Shown: positions 34,770-44,345, counted from the first letter of the stretch. The stretch: DNA of 59,004 nucleotides from Thermoleophilia bacterium (GCA_014874265.1 JACWAM010000118.1:1-59004), one strand, 5' to 3'. Numbers and translations are program-made. The notes: a model not told the origin generated them from the sequence alone.

Positions 34770-35609
34770 ATGATCATTGATTTTCACACTCACATCCTGC
34801 CTCCGGAGATCATCGGACGCCGTGACGAGATTGCTGGCCGGGAAGAGTGGTTCGACGCCCTGTATAGTGATCCGGCGGCCCGGCTGGCGACGGCCGAAGA
34901 GCTGATCGCGGAAATGAACCGCACCGGCATTGACAAATCGGTGGTTTGCGGGTTTGCCTTTGACAGCCTGGACCTCTGCCGTGAATGCAATTCTTATGTT
35001 GCCGACGCTGTCAGGCGCTGGCCCGGGAGACTCTATGGCTTCGCGGTTATTCCTCCCCTGGTTCCGGGCTCTGGCGCCGAGCTGGAGCGCTGTGCCGCTC
35101 TCGGTTTTCGCGGCATCGGCGAGTTGATGCCGGACGGGCAGGGGTTTGACCTTGACGAACCTGAGCATTTAAGACCACTGGCGGAGACGGCTGAGTCGCT
35201 GCAGCTGCCGCTGCTCATCCACATGAGCGAGCCGGTTGGCCACCATTATCCGGGAAAGGGGCTGACCACGCCGGAGAAAGGGATCAGCTTTTCCCGCGCT
35301 TTTCCCGAACTGACTTTGATCTTCGCCCATTGGGGCGGCGGCCTTCCCTTCTATGAGCTGATGCCAGAGGTGCGCCGCGACCTGATGCGCGTATATTACG
35401 ATTGCGCCGCGGGGCCGTATCTTTATGAAAGCGCCGTCTTCCCCATTGCTGTGAAGATGGTAGGGCATGAGAAAATCTTGCTGGGAAGCGATTTTCCTCT
35501 GATGCCGCCGGATCGGTACCTCCGCGAGCTCGACGAGGCCGGCCTCGGAGAAAAGGAACTGGCGGCGATAACGGGAGGAAACGCCATGAGAATACTTGGT
35601 GAAGATTGA
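34770..35609 (+). CDS. Amidohydrolase-family metal-dependent hydrolase
   Basis: 279 residues of the amidohydrolase-2 TIM-barrel family. IIDFHTHILPP gives the first two metal His, LLIHMSEP and IFAHWGGGLPF the next His residues, and LLGSDFPLMPP the final Asp. The substrate is unknown; relatives are decarboxylases or lactonases. ATG 34770 begins right at the first strand; the longer frame from 34713 is unlikely. Its stop overlaps the larB start (TGATG). Confidence 0.85.
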   Translation: MIIDFHTHILPPEIIGRRDEIAGREEWFDALYSDPAARLATAEELIAEMNRTGIDKSVVCGFAFDSLDLCRECNSYVADAVRRWPGRLYGFAVIPPLVPGSGAELERCAALGFRGIGELMPDGQGFDLDEPEHLRPLAETAESLQLPLLIHMSEPVGHHYPGKGLTTPEKGISFSRAFPELTLIFAHWGGGLPFYELMPEVRRDLMRVYYDCAAGPYLYESAVFPIAVKMVGHEKILLGSDFPLMPPDRYLRELDEAGLGEKELAAITGGNAMRILGED

Positions 35610-36382
35610 TGAACGCGCGTGAAATTCTCGGGCAGCTGGCCGGTGGCGAGATCAGCATCGACGAAGCCGAGTCTCGCCTGTCCCTGGCCGGCCTGATGGC
35701 TATCGGCGAGTTTGCCCTCCTGGACACGGGCAGGCAGTCCCGCAAGGGCGTCCCGGAAGTTATTTTTGCTCCCGGCAAAACCAGCGGGCAGCTGATTCCA
35801 ATCTGTGAGGGGCTGTTGCGGTCAACAGGAAAGGCAATAGTTGCCAACTTCAGCGCCGACCAAAGGGAGGCCCTTGAGGACAGGTTTCAATCACAGCTGG
35901 CGCTGGTTTCGCAGGAAGCGAAAACGATGGTGCTTCGCGCTGCCGGCGGCGAACCGCAACGTTCCGGGGGCATGATCGGGATTCTCTCGGCCGGAACCGC
36001 GGACATTCCGGCCTCGGAGCAAGCGCGGATCATCGCCGAGGAAATGGGCTGCGAGGTGATCCGCTCCTTCGACGTCGGAGTCGCCGGAGTCCACCGGCTG
36101 GTGAAGCCGCTCGGCGGGATGATCGAGAACGGCGTCGCCGCGATCGTGGTTGCCGCCGGTATGGAGGGGGCGCTGCCCTCTGTTGTCACCGGCCTGGTTC
36201 CGGTGCCTGTGATCGGGCTGCCGACATCCGCGGGATACGGACTGGGCGGAGGCGGCGTCGCCGCGCTGCTGGCTATGCTGCAAAGCTGCTGCCCCGGGAT
36301 GGTCGTTGTCAATATCGACAACGGCGTCGGGGCCGGAGCCACGGCCGCGCTGATCGCCAACCGGTGCGCGGCCGGAGCTTGA
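35609..36382 (+). CDS. larB: LarB, nickel-pincer cofactor carboxylase
   Basis: 257 residues. LarB carboxylates and hydrolyses nicotinic acid adenine dinucleotide in the first step of the nickel-pincer nucleotide cofactor of lactate racemase and related enzymes. The C-terminal AIR-carboxylase-like domain has GILSAGTADIPASEQA, DVGVAGVHRL, VVAAGMEGALPSVV and GLPTSAGYG. larC, larE and larA are not in the window. It is coupled to the amidohydrolase gene. Confidence 0.9.
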   Translation: MNAREILGQLAGGEISIDEAESRLSLAGLMAIGEFALLDTGRQSRKGVPEVIFAPGKTSGQLIPICEGLLRSTGKAIVANFSADQREALEDRFQSQLALVSQEAKTMVLRAAGGEPQRSGGMIGILSAGTADIPASEQARIIAEEMGCEVIRSFDVGVAGVHRLVKPLGGMIENGVAAIVVAAGMEGALPSVVTGLVPVPVIGLPTSAGYGLGGGGVAALLAMLQSCCPGMVVVNIDNGVGAGATAALIANRCAAGA

Positions 36383-36485
36383 GAAGGTACTCGAGCAACC
36401 CGACATCCAAAGTCCAATACCGGGTTTAGGTCCTGACCGGGCACACCGATACTACAAACAAGCCGGCAAACTTCCTTGCTTTCCC

Positions 36486-36971
36486 ATGATATCGCTAACT
36501 TTTGCCAACGTCATCCGAGAGAATCATGAAGAGACGATTCAGCGCTGGCTCAAATCCATCCAGGGGCTGGTAGCGGAAGACTACCAGCAGGTGCTGGAGA
36601 CGCCGATGGGCAGGGCTGTGGCGACAACGCTGCTGGGACTTGTCATGGAGCTGCTGAGTGCGGAAGAATATCAGCGCGCCGAGATTCTACACAGAGTCCG
36701 CGACGCCGCCAATGATGACGCTTTTCGCCGCACCGCCGTTGGTTTTTACCTGCCGGACCTGATCACGGATGCCATGCTTTTTCGGCAGGCGCTCGAGGAG
36801 ACGCTCTTCAATCATGTAAATCCGGCATCGGCCGAAGAGTTTGCCGGTTTCCGCGACGCGTTTATGGCGCTTAACAAGCTCGGCGACGCCATGATCTCAG
36901 GCAAGGTGTCCGGTTACTTCACCTACCGCGATTTCCGGGACGAAAATGAGGAAGACTCCCGGCCGGTTTGA
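36486..36971 (+). CDS. Helical protein, RsbRD N-terminal-like
   Basis: 161 residues, predicted mostly helical, with no membrane segment. The pattern (ENHEETIQRWLKSI at the start, YLPDLITDAMLFRQALEETL later) resembles the N-terminal domain of RsbRD-type stress-sensor proteins. The resemblance is weak, and no STAS domain follows. It may be a stand-alone sensor domain. Convergent with accA. Confidence 0.45.
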   Translation: MISLTFANVIRENHEETIQRWLKSIQGLVAEDYQQVLETPMGRAVATTLLGLVMELLSAEEYQRAEILHRVRDAANDDAFRRTAVGFYLPDLITDAMLFRQALEETLFNHVNPASAEEFAGFRDAFMALNKLGDAMISGKVSGYFTYRDFRDENEEDSRPV

Positions 36972-36995
36972 CCAAAGGGCCACCAGCTTCTGTCC

Positions 36996-37994
36996 CTAGA
37001 AAAGGGTAAGACCCCCCTCAGACCAGACGCCCATTTGCCGAAATTTTTCCAGCCTCTGCCGCTTGCGGGCCTGCGGATGCATCGCTTCCAGCTCGCGCAG
37101 GTTATCTTCCAGCGCCTGCTTGATTATCGACGACGCCGCCGCGTGGTCTCGGTGTGCGCCTCCGCGCGGCTCGGGAAGGACCGCGTCCACAGCTCCGAGC
37201 TCGCTTAGATTCGCCGACGTCAGCCTGAGCGTCTGGGCGGCCAGATGCGCCTCTTCCGCGTCCTTCCACAGGATGGCCGCGCATGACTCCGGGGAAATTA
37301 CGGAATAAATCGCGTTCTCCAGCATTATCACCCGGTCCGCGAGAGCGAGGGCAAGAGCCCCGCCGCTACCTCCCTCTCCAATAATCACAGCGACGGTCGG
37401 AACGTCAAGGCGCGCCATGCAAAGCAGGCTCTGGGAGATCGCCGCTGCCTGCCCGCGCTCCTCCGCGGCGACGCCGGGATAAGCGCCCGCGGTGTCAATC
37501 AGGGTGAGAACAGGGATGCCGAATTTGTTCGCCAGATTCATCAGCCGCTGTGCCTTGCGGTAACCCTCCGGCCGTGGCATGCCGAAGTTCCGGCGCGTAC
37601 GCGCGGCCAGATCGCGCCCCTTCTGGTGGCCGATGACCATGATCGTCCTTCCCATATAAGCCGCCAGGCCGCCGACGATCGCCGGGTCATCGGCAAAACA
37701 TCTGTCCCCGCGCAGCTCGATAAACCCAGGGAACATGTGATGGATGTAATCGAGCGTGTAAGGGCGCTCCGGGTGGCGGGCCAATTCAACCCTGTCCCAG
37801 ACAGCCTTGTCAAGCCGCCGGTCATGGTTCAGCTCAATCAGCCTATGACTGATTTTGGCTATCTCATCTCTTAGATGAACGCCGGGAAGGGTTGGCAAGC
37901 GCTTTAATTCTGTCAAGCGCTTCCGCAAACGCCCCTCTTCGTCCTGGACTGCTTTTTTCTTCTTCCCAAAGGGGCTCAATGGCACAGGCGACAC
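36996..37994 (-). CDS. accA: Acetyl-CoA carboxylase carboxyltransferase alpha
   Basis: 332 residues of the carboxyltransferase alpha subunit, which with AccD moves CO2 from biotin to acetyl-CoA. ELARHPERPYTLDYI, FIELRGDRCFADD, NFGMPRPEGYRKAQRLM and GEGGSGGALALALADR are typical. The frame begins at GTG 37994 inside accD (131-base overlap); GGAAGGGGG lies just upstream. A shorter start at TTG 37898 would overlap by only 35 bases but has a poor ribosome site and would remove part of the N-terminal helix. Confidence 0.95.
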   Translation of the reverse strand: MSPVPLSPFGKKKKAVQDEEGRLRKRLTELKRLPTLPGVHLRDEIAKISHRLIELNHDRRLDKAVWDRVELARHPERPYTLDYIHHMFPGFIELRGDRCFADDPAIVGGLAAYMGRTIMVIGHQKGRDLAARTRRNFGMPRPEGYRKAQRLMNLANKFGIPVLTLIDTAGAYPGVAAEERGQAAAISQSLLCMARLDVPTVAVIIGEGGSGGALALALADRVIMLENAIYSVISPESCAAILWKDAEEAHLAAQTLRLTSANLSELGAVDAVLPEPRGGAHRDHAAASSIIKQALEDNLRELEAMHPQARKRQRLEKFRQMGVWSEGGLTLF

Positions 37995-38823
37995 CCCCTT
38001 CCAGCATTCCCAGAACCTGCACCAGCCTGTCCTTAAGCTCCGGGCGTGGCACGATCATGTCGATCTGGCCGTGGTCCAGATTCTTCTCGGCGCGTCCGAA
38101 ATCCGCCGGCAGCTTTTCCTTGATTGTCTGCTCGATCACGCGGGGTCCGGAGAAACAAAGCAGTGACCTGGGCTCGGCGATGACCACATCGGCGAGCGTG
38201 GCAAAGCTTGCCATCACACCGCCTGTGGTCGGATCGGTAAGGACGGAGACAAATGGCACCGCCGCCTCGCCCAGTATTTCGACCGCGCAGGTTGTCTTTG
38301 CCATCTGCAGCAGAGAGATAATTCCCTCCTGCATGCGGGCGCCGCCGGATGCGCAAACAACCACGAGAGGGTACCTGGTCTCGATAGCGGTATCAACTGC
38401 GCGCCAGAATTTTTCGCCCACGACGCTGCCCATGCTTCCTCCCATGAAGCCAAAATCCATCACCGCCAGCACTGTATCCATTTTGTGAATACGGCAGGTT
38501 CCTGCGATCATCGCTTCCGGCAGGCCTGTGTCGTATTCCGCTTCCTCAAGCCGGTCCGGATAGGGTCTGAGATCGAAGAAGTGCAACGGATCGGCCGAGC
38601 GAAGGCTGGCGGCGATCTCGTTCCAGGTTCCCCTGTCCGCCAGCTGGGCAACACGCTCGGCAGCGCTTATGCGGAAGTGATAATTGCAATGAGGACAGAC
38701 CTTGTAGTTGGCTTCCAGCTCCTCCGTGCTCAGGAGCTGCTTACAGGCAGGGCAGCTTTCTGCCCCCCTGAAGCCTGTGTCGCCGTTTCGGCGGCTTATG
38801 TCTATCGAGACTTTCTGCGCCAA
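37864..38823 (-). CDS. accD: Acetyl-CoA carboxylase carboxyltransferase beta
   Basis: 319 residues of the beta subunit. The zinc finger CPACKQLL and CPHCNYHF is intact, followed by the carboxyltransferase fold (GFMGGSMGSVVGEKFWRA, ASGGARMQEGIISLLQMAKT, LTDPTTGGVMASFA). The start is TTG 38823 with GAGG upstream, 12 bases after the fabF stop. The C-terminal 40 residues overlap the accA frame. Confidence 0.95.
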   Translation of the reverse strand: MAQKVSIDISRRNGDTGFRGAESCPACKQLLSTEELEANYKVCPHCNYHFRISAAERVAQLADRGTWNEIAASLRSADPLHFFDLRPYPDRLEEAEYDTGLPEAMIAGTCRIHKMDTVLAVMDFGFMGGSMGSVVGEKFWRAVDTAIETRYPLVVVCASGGARMQEGIISLLQMAKTTCAVEILGEAAVPFVSVLTDPTTGGVMASFATLADVVIAEPRSLLCFSGPRVIEQTIKEKLPADFGRAEKNLDHGQIDMIVPRPELKDRLVQVLGMLEGGVACAIEPLWEEEKSSPGRRGAFAEALDRIKALANPSRRSSKR

Positions 38824-38835
38824 GGCTGCCTCGCA

Positions 38836-40068
38836 TCATGGTGCCTGGAAGACCAGGGTGACATTATGGCCGCCAAAGCCAAAGGAGTTAGAAGCGGCGA
38901 CCCGCACTTTCTGCTCGCGCGCCCGGTTGGGCACATAGTCAAGGTCGCATTCCGGATCCGGGTTTTCCAGATTGATGGTGGGAGGAATAATATCATTCTC
39001 GATTGCCAGGATACAGGCCGCCGCCTCCAACGCACCGGAAGCTCCGAGGCAGTGGCCCATCATTGATTTGGTGGAGCTGACCGCGATCTCGCGGGCGTGT
39101 TCGCCCAGGGCGATCTTGATGCTCTTAGTCTCAATGGTGTCTCCCGGCGGGGTCGAAGTCCCGTGCGCGTTAATGTAGCCGACATCTTCCGGCCTGAGTC
39201 CTGCCTCCCTCAACGCCGCCAGAAGGGCCCGGGCCTGATTTTCGCCGCTTGGCTCGGGGTTTGTAATGTGGAAAGCGTCGCCGCTCATGCCATAACCGGA
39301 AATTTCCGCCCAGATACGGGCCCCCCGGGAAAGCGCCCGCGCCCGCTCTTCCAAAATCAGGATTGCCGACCCCTCGCCCATGACGAAGCCGTCGCGCTCA
39401 AGATCAAACGGACGGCTGGCCCGCTCCGGCTCGCCGTTGCGCATCGATAGCGCCCCCATCTGGGAAAATGCGGCGATGCTTACCGGGCTGATTGAAGCCT
39501 CGCTGCCACCGGCAAGCATGACATCGGCCGCCCCCCGCTTGATAATCTCAAAGGCGTCACCGATCGCGTTAGCCGCCGCGGAGCATGCTGTACAAGTGGT
39601 GCTTACCGGCCCCCTTGCTCCGAGGTGGATCGAGACCTGGGCGGAGGCCATGTTCGCTATCTCCATCGGGATGAAAAAAGGGCTGATCCGGTCCGGTCCC
39701 TTTTCCAGCAGGACGCCGGTTTCTTTCTCAAAGGTCTTGACGCCGCCGATGCCGCTGGCGACCAGGACACCGATATTCTCGGCGTCGGCCGCCACGTCGA
39801 GGCCGGCATGTTCCGCCGCCATTGCCGCCGCCACTACCGAGAGCTGGGCGAACCGGTCCATCCGCCGGGAGCTTTTCCGGTCGATGAAATCAGTCGGTTC
39901 AAAGCCTTTGACTTCACCGGCGATGCGCACCTTGTAGCCGCTTGTGTCAAACTGGGTGATCGGGCCGATTCCGGACCGGCCGGCGGCGAGCGCGCTCCAG
40001 TACTCCTCCACTCCTGTCCCCAAGGGGGAGATTATCCCCATGCCGGTGACTACGACGCGGCGGCTCAT
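38836..40068 (-). CDS. fabF: 3-oxoacyl-ACP synthase II
   Basis: 410 residues. FabF elongates acyl-ACP with malonyl-ACP. The catalytic Cys is in STTCTACSAAANAIGDAF and the His pair in NAHGTSTPPGD and MMGHCLGASGALEA. VVVTGMGIISPLGTG opens the protein. It overlaps fabG by 4 bases. acpP, which often sits between fabG and fabF, is missing here. Confidence 0.97.
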   Translation of the reverse strand: MSRRVVVTGMGIISPLGTGVEEYWSALAAGRSGIGPITQFDTSGYKVRIAGEVKGFEPTDFIDRKSSRRMDRFAQLSVVAAAMAAEHAGLDVAADAENIGVLVASGIGGVKTFEKETGVLLEKGPDRISPFFIPMEIANMASAQVSIHLGARGPVSTTCTACSAAANAIGDAFEIIKRGAADVMLAGGSEASISPVSIAAFSQMGALSMRNGEPERASRPFDLERDGFVMGEGSAILILEERARALSRGARIWAEISGYGMSGDAFHITNPEPSGENQARALLAALREAGLRPEDVGYINAHGTSTPPGDTIETKSIKIALGEHAREIAVSSTKSMMGHCLGASGALEAAACILAIENDIIPPTINLENPDPECDLDYVPNRAREQKVRVAASNSFGFGGHNVTLVFQAP

Positions 40069-40820
40069 ATTCCTAACCCTCCGTCAACCGGAATGACGGC
40101 GCCGGTAATGTAGCCGGCCGCCGGGGACGCCAGGAATGCGATCACTCCGGCAATTTCATCTGGCGCCGCCAGCCGTCCCAGCGGCGTATTTTTACGGATC
40201 TGTTCTTTCCTCTCTTCCGGCAAAGCCGCGGTCATGTCAGTTTCCACGTATCCGGGGGCCACAGCATTTACCCTGACGCCGCGCGGTCCCAGCTCGCGCG
40301 CCATCGATTTGGTGAGGCCGATAAGCCCTGCCTTGGCGGACGCATAGTTTGCCTGGCCGGCGTTGCCCCGGCGGCCGATGACACTGGACACGTTGATAAT
40401 AACGCCGAACCGCGCTTTCATCATCTGGCGGGAGACAGCCTTGCTGCACAAAAACGCTCCCCGGAGGCTGGCCGCGATGACGGCGTCGAAATCATCGGCG
40501 CTCATCCGCGCCAACAGCCCGTCCCGGGTGACGCCAGCGTTATTAACCAGGATGGAAACGGGACCAAGCTCTTCCTCAACCCGCCTGATCATCGCGCCGA
40601 CCTGGTCCGGATCGGCGACATCCGCCTGCACCGGAATCGCCCGGTTCCCATCTTGAACGAGGGTGCGGGCCATCTCTGCCGCCGCTTCGCCGCTACCAAG
40701 ATAATTAACCGCCACGGCGGCGCCGGCGCCGGCGAGAGATGCCGCCGTCGCCCGGCCGATTCCGCGCGAAGCGCCGGTCACCAGGGCCACCTGTCCATCC
40801 AGGCTGGCGCCGTTATTCAT
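40065..40820 (-). CDS. fabG: 3-oxoacyl-ACP reductase
   Basis: 251 residues, a short-chain dehydrogenase. VTGASRGIGRA binds NADPH, NNAG lies in VSILVNNAGVTRDG, and the catalytic Ser, Tyr and Lys are in NVSSVIGRRG and ANYASAKAG. It overlaps fabD by 8 bases and fabF by 4, so translation is tightly coupled. Confidence 0.97.
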   Translation of the reverse strand: MNNGASLDGQVALVTGASRGIGRATAASLAGAGAAVAVNYLGSGEAAAEMARTLVQDGNRAIPVQADVADPDQVGAMIRRVEEELGPVSILVNNAGVTRDGLLARMSADDFDAVIAASLRGAFLCSKAVSRQMMKARFGVIINVSSVIGRRGNAGQANYASAKAGLIGLTKSMARELGPRGVRVNAVAPGYVETDMTAALPEERKEQIRKNTPLGRLAAPDEIAGVIAFLASPAAGYITGAVIPVDGGLGI

Positions 40821-41754
40821 TTTTTAACTTCCCTTCCGACAATATCTCCATTGCTTTATCCAGGCTCTTCGGGTCGGAAGCATTGACCGCGGTCACGCTC
40901 TTGTCTATCCTGTGGATGAGCCCGCACAGCACCTTTCCGTTTCCCACTTCGAGAAACCTGTCAAAGCCGTCGGCAACCAGCGCTTGTACTGCCTGGCGCC
41001 AGCGAACCGGCGACACGATCTGCCCCGCGAGCAATCCGGCCATTCCTTTCACCGGCTCGTTCCGGCAGCTTATGGATGAGAAAAAGCCCGGCGCGGCCGC
41101 ACTGAAATTAACCGCCGCCAGGCGCTGCTCCATTTCTTCTGCTGCGGACTGCATCAGCGGCGTATGAAACGCGCCGCTGACCGGCAGCTTCACGACTTTG
41201 CGGGCGCCGGCATCCCTGGCCTTATCCATAGCCTGCCGCACCGCCTCGGCCTCGCCGCTGATTACCAGCTGTCCGGGGCAGTTATAGTTTACGGGCCAGA
41301 CCGCGCCCGATCCGCCGCAAATCCTTTCCACTTCTTCATCCGCAAGACCCAGGACGGCGGCCATGGATCCGGGCCGCCTGGCGGCCGCGGCGGCCATGGC
41401 GCTGCCCCGGCGCGATACCAGCTCCAGGCCTTCTTCAAAACTTATGACCCCGGCCGCGGCCAGAGCGCTGTATTCACCCAGGCTGTGGCCCAGGACAGCC
41501 TCTCCGGAAACTCCCCGCTCCGCGAGCACCGCCGCCACGGCGGCGCTGTTAACATATAGCACCACCTGAGCGAATTCAGTCTGGCTGAGCCGCTCTCCGG
41601 GTCCGCGGAAGGAAAGGTCCGCAACATCCCAGCCGACGACGCCAGCAGCGCGCCGGTAGAGGCTGGCGGCAGCCGCAAACGCAGCCGAGAGCTCCGCGCC
41701 CATGCCAACAGTCTGGGAGCCCTGGCCAGGAAAGACCAGCGCCAGCTTACCCAT
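40813..41754 (-). CDS. fabD: Malonyl-CoA:ACP transacylase
   Basis: 313 residues. LVFPGQGSQTVGMG at the N-terminus and GHSLGEYSAL with the catalytic Ser are intact; the later SGAFHTPLM holds the catalytic His. It supplies malonyl-ACP for the elongation enzymes next to it. It starts 9 bases after fabK. Confidence 0.97.
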   Translation of the reverse strand: MGKLALVFPGQGSQTVGMGAELSAAFAAAASLYRRAAGVVGWDVADLSFRGPGERLSQTEFAQVVLYVNSAAVAAVLAERGVSGEAVLGHSLGEYSALAAAGVISFEEGLELVSRRGSAMAAAAARRPGSMAAVLGLADEEVERICGGSGAVWPVNYNCPGQLVISGEAEAVRQAMDKARDAGARKVVKLPVSGAFHTPLMQSAAEEMEQRLAAVNFSAAAPGFFSSISCRNEPVKGMAGLLAGQIVSPVRWRQAVQALVADGFDRFLEVGNGKVLCGLIHRIDKSVTAVNASDPKSLDKAMEILSEGKLKNE

Positions 41755-41763
41755 TGGCGGCTT

Positions 41764-42726
41764 TCACCGGCTTAACACCATTCGCGACGGCAGGCCCCTG
41801 GCCACAGCTTCGGCTTCGGCGATGATCTCGGCAATAATTTCCGCCGCCGGCTGCGCTTTTTCCACGAGGGCCACACACTGTCCCGCCATCATGGATCCGT
41901 CTCTGACGTTGCCCTCACACATTGCCTCGCGCAGCTTTCCGAGGCCGAGGTTCTCCACATCCATGGCGGTGCACTTGCCCGCCATGTATTTCTTTTCCCA
42001 CTCGCTGTAAGAGTTTGCCAGCTTGTTCTTGATCGTTCGGACCGGGTAACCGATGCTCCGAGCCGTTACTACCGTGGCCCGGTCCCCGGCTCTGAGAAAC
42101 TTTTCCTTGACGGCGGCGTGAACGGTGCATTCTTCCGCGACAACAAAGCGCGTCCCGAGCTGAACGCCTTCGGCGCCTAAAGCGAAGACGGCCGCGATGG
42201 CGCCGCCGCTGGCGATTCCACCCGCCGCAATCACAGGAATATCCACCATCCGGGAAATCAAAGGCGTCAGCACCATCGTCGTCGTCTCTCCGATATGGCC
42301 GCCGGATTCGGTCCCTTCCGCGATCACGGCGTCCGCCCCGTGCTGTTCGGCTCGGCGGGCAATCGCCGCGGCCGCCACAACGGGCAACACCTTGATCCCC
42401 CGCGACTTGAGCTCGCGGATGACGGCTGTGCTTTGCACCGCCCCCAGGGTAACAACCGGCGGCGCTTCGGCCATGACGACCTCCAGCTGCCGCTCGAACT
42501 CCGGGTTAATCATGATCAGATTGACCCCGAAGGGGCGGCTCGTCAGATCACGCGTCTTGCGGATCTCTTCCTTGAGCAGTGCGGCCGGCATGGCGCCGGC
42601 GCCGATGATGCCGAGACCGCCGCCGTTGGAAACTGCCGAAGCCAGGCTGGCGTCACTGACCCAGGTCATGCCTCCCTGAAGGATGGGATGATCGATATCC
42701 AGGATGTCACAGACTCTGTTTGGCAT
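41764..42726 (-). CDS. fabK: Enoyl-ACP reductase, FabK type
   Basis: 320 residues of the FMN-dependent FabK / nitronate monooxygenase family. PILQGGMTWVSD, VNLIMINPEF, EGTESGGHIGE and IAAGGIASGGAIAAVFALGAEGVQLGT contain the FMN phosphate contacts. Placement inside the fab operon favours enoyl-ACP reductase over nitronate monooxygenase. The 5' leader has the AACTTTGAACTGAG string also found before gyrA. No FabI is seen. Confidence 0.92.
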   Translation of the reverse strand: MPNRVCDILDIDHPILQGGMTWVSDASLASAVSNGGGLGIIGAGAMPAALLKEEIRKTRDLTSRPFGVNLIMINPEFERQLEVVMAEAPPVVTLGAVQSTAVIRELKSRGIKVLPVVAAAAIARRAEQHGADAVIAEGTESGGHIGETTTMVLTPLISRMVDIPVIAAGGIASGGAIAAVFALGAEGVQLGTRFVVAEECTVHAAVKEKFLRAGDRATVVTARSIGYPVRTIKNKLANSYSEWEKKYMAGKCTAMDVENLGLGKLREAMCEGNVRDGSMMAGQCVALVEKAQPAAEIIAEIIAEAEAVARGLPSRMVLSR

Positions 42727-42800
42727 AACTCAGTTCAAAGTTTAAAAACATAGTGATTATTTGTAACTTGTCAAATGATCCGCCATCTTCCATCTGCCTT

Positions 42801-43787
42801 CTACCACCGGGCCAGGCATGAGCCCCACGACAAGCCGCCGCCGAACCCAACCATCAGCACCAGATCTCCGCGCCTCAGCCGCCCCCCCGTTGCCGCCTCG
42901 TCCAGGCAAAGCGGGATCGAGGCGCAGGAAGTGTTGCCGTAGCGCTCCAGGTTGGAAAAGACCTTTTCGGGGGGAATGCCCAGCCGGCGCGCCGCCGAGT
43001 CAATGATCCTGATGTTGGCCTGGTGGGGGACAAACAGATCGACATCCTCCACCCGGCGCCCGTGATCCTGCAGCACTTGCCGCGCCGAAGATACGATAAT
43101 CCGGGAAGCAAACTTGTATACTTCGCGGCCGTTCATCTGTATAAAATGCATATGCTCAGCCACCGTCGTCTCTGTGGCGGGCAGGCGCGAGCCCCCGGCA
43201 GGGATGCTTAGCTGGTCCACACCGGCAGGATCGTTTCCCAGTGAAAAGCCGATGATTCCCTCCTCTCCCTCGCCGGCAGGCTCCAGCAGAACCGCGCCGG
43301 CGCCGTCGCCAAATAACACAGCGGTGCGGCGATCAGTCCAGTCTACCATTTTGGACGCTACGTCGGCACCTATAACCAGCACCCTTCCTGCCTGCTCCGA
43401 TGCAATATAAGCGGCGCCAACCGATAGCGCATAAATGAAACCGGTACAAGCGGCGGACAGGTCGAAGACGGGCGCCCGGCCCGCTCCGATGGCTGCCGAA
43501 ATATAGGATGCCGTAGGTGGAAACAGCGCGTCCGGCGACAGGCTAGCGACAATGATCAGATCCACCTCGCCAGCCCCAACACCGGCGGCATCGAGCGCCC
43601 GGCGGGCGGCTGCGGCGCCGAGGTCAGAGGCGGCTTCTTTGCCGGCAATATGCCGCTCACGGATGCCCGTGCGGGTAGCGATCCATTCGTCGGAGGTGTC
43701 CAGCGTCATGGAGAGCTCATCATTCGTGACGATTCTTTCAGGCACGAAGGTGCCCACAGCTGTGATTTTGGCTCGGCGAAGACTCAT
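42801..43787 (-). CDS. fabH: 3-oxoacyl-ACP synthase III
   Basis: 328 residues. FabH starts fatty-acid synthesis by condensing acetyl-CoA (or branched acyl-CoA) with malonyl-ACP. The catalytic Cys is in DLSAACTGFIYAL, the His in VPHQANIRII and the Asn in ERYGNTSCASIPL. The primer preference cannot be read from the sequence. It lies between fabZ and fabK. Confidence 0.97.
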   Translation of the reverse strand: MSLRRAKITAVGTFVPERIVTNDELSMTLDTSDEWIATRTGIRERHIAGKEAASDLGAAAARRALDAAGVGAGEVDLIIVASLSPDALFPPTASYISAAIGAGRAPVFDLSAACTGFIYALSVGAAYIASEQAGRVLVIGADVASKMVDWTDRRTAVLFGDGAGAVLLEPAGEGEEGIIGFSLGNDPAGVDQLSIPAGGSRLPATETTVAEHMHFIQMNGREVYKFASRIIVSSARQVLQDHGRRVEDVDLFVPHQANIRIIDSAARRLGIPPEKVFSNLERYGNTSCASIPLCLDEAATGGRLRRGDLVLMVGFGGGLSWGSCLARW

Positions 43788-43811
43788 GGTCGTGAATTTA
43801 TCGGGTTGCGC

Positions 43812-44249
43812 TCAGGCTTTCCTGCCGGTTACGGCGAAGGTCAGTTCGGCGCGGCAGGCAAGCTCGTCGTCTACAAACGCACTGGCTTCGGCGCGGCCCA
43901 CAGGCCCGCGAATTCTGGTCATCTCCACTTCGAGCCGCAGGGTATCTCCGGGAATGACCTGGCGCTTGAAACGGGCCCCGTCGATGCCGGCGAACAGGAC
44001 CAGCTTGCCCCGATTCTCCGGCAGGGAAAGTGCGGCGACCGCTCCCGCCTGCGCCAGCGCTTCCACGATCAGGACGCCCGGCATGATCGGCTGGCCGGGA
44101 AAGTGTCCCTGGAAATGCGGCTCATCGGCGCGCACGTTCTTGACCGCGATTACGCTCTTTCCCGGCTCGAGATGCGTTACCTCGTCCAGCAACAGAAACG
44201 GCTCGCGGTGCGGAATTATCTGCTTGATTTGTTCTTGTGAAAGCTTCAT
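43812..44249 (-). CDS. fabZ: 3-hydroxyacyl-ACP dehydratase
   Basis: 145 residues. The hot-dog-fold dehydratase has [14 protein letters not shown], and [23 protein letters not shown] with the catalytic His and Glu. It is the first gene of the fab-acc operon on the minus strand. No operator for a known fatty-acid regulator was recognised upstream. Confidence 0.96.
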   Translation of the reverse strand: MKLSQEQIKQIIPHREPFLLLDEVTHLEPGKSVIAVKNVRADEPHFQGHFPGQPIMPGVLIVEALAQAGAVAALSLPENRGKLVLFAGIDGARFKRQVIPGDTLRLEVEMTRIRGPVGRAEASAFVDDELACRAELTFAVTGRKA

Positions 44250-44256
44250 AAACCGG

Positions 44257-44345
44257 ATCTTGGATATTGGGATTCGGATCAGAAATTTACTGCGCTTCTT
44301 AAGTCCAAAATCCGAGATCCAGGGTTTCAGGGTCCGGGTTTTGGA
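44257..44345. repeat. Intergenic GGATATTGGG/GGGTTTTGGA-type repeat
   Basis: GGATCTTGGATATTGGGATTCGG is followed by a second set, TCCAAAATCCGAGATCCAGG, then GGGTTTCAGGGTCCGGG and TTTTGGAG. The two halves contain inverted and direct versions of the same words. It lies in the 268-base gap between fabZ and gyrA; the rest of that gap (44346-44517) shows no gene. Confidence 0.55.
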
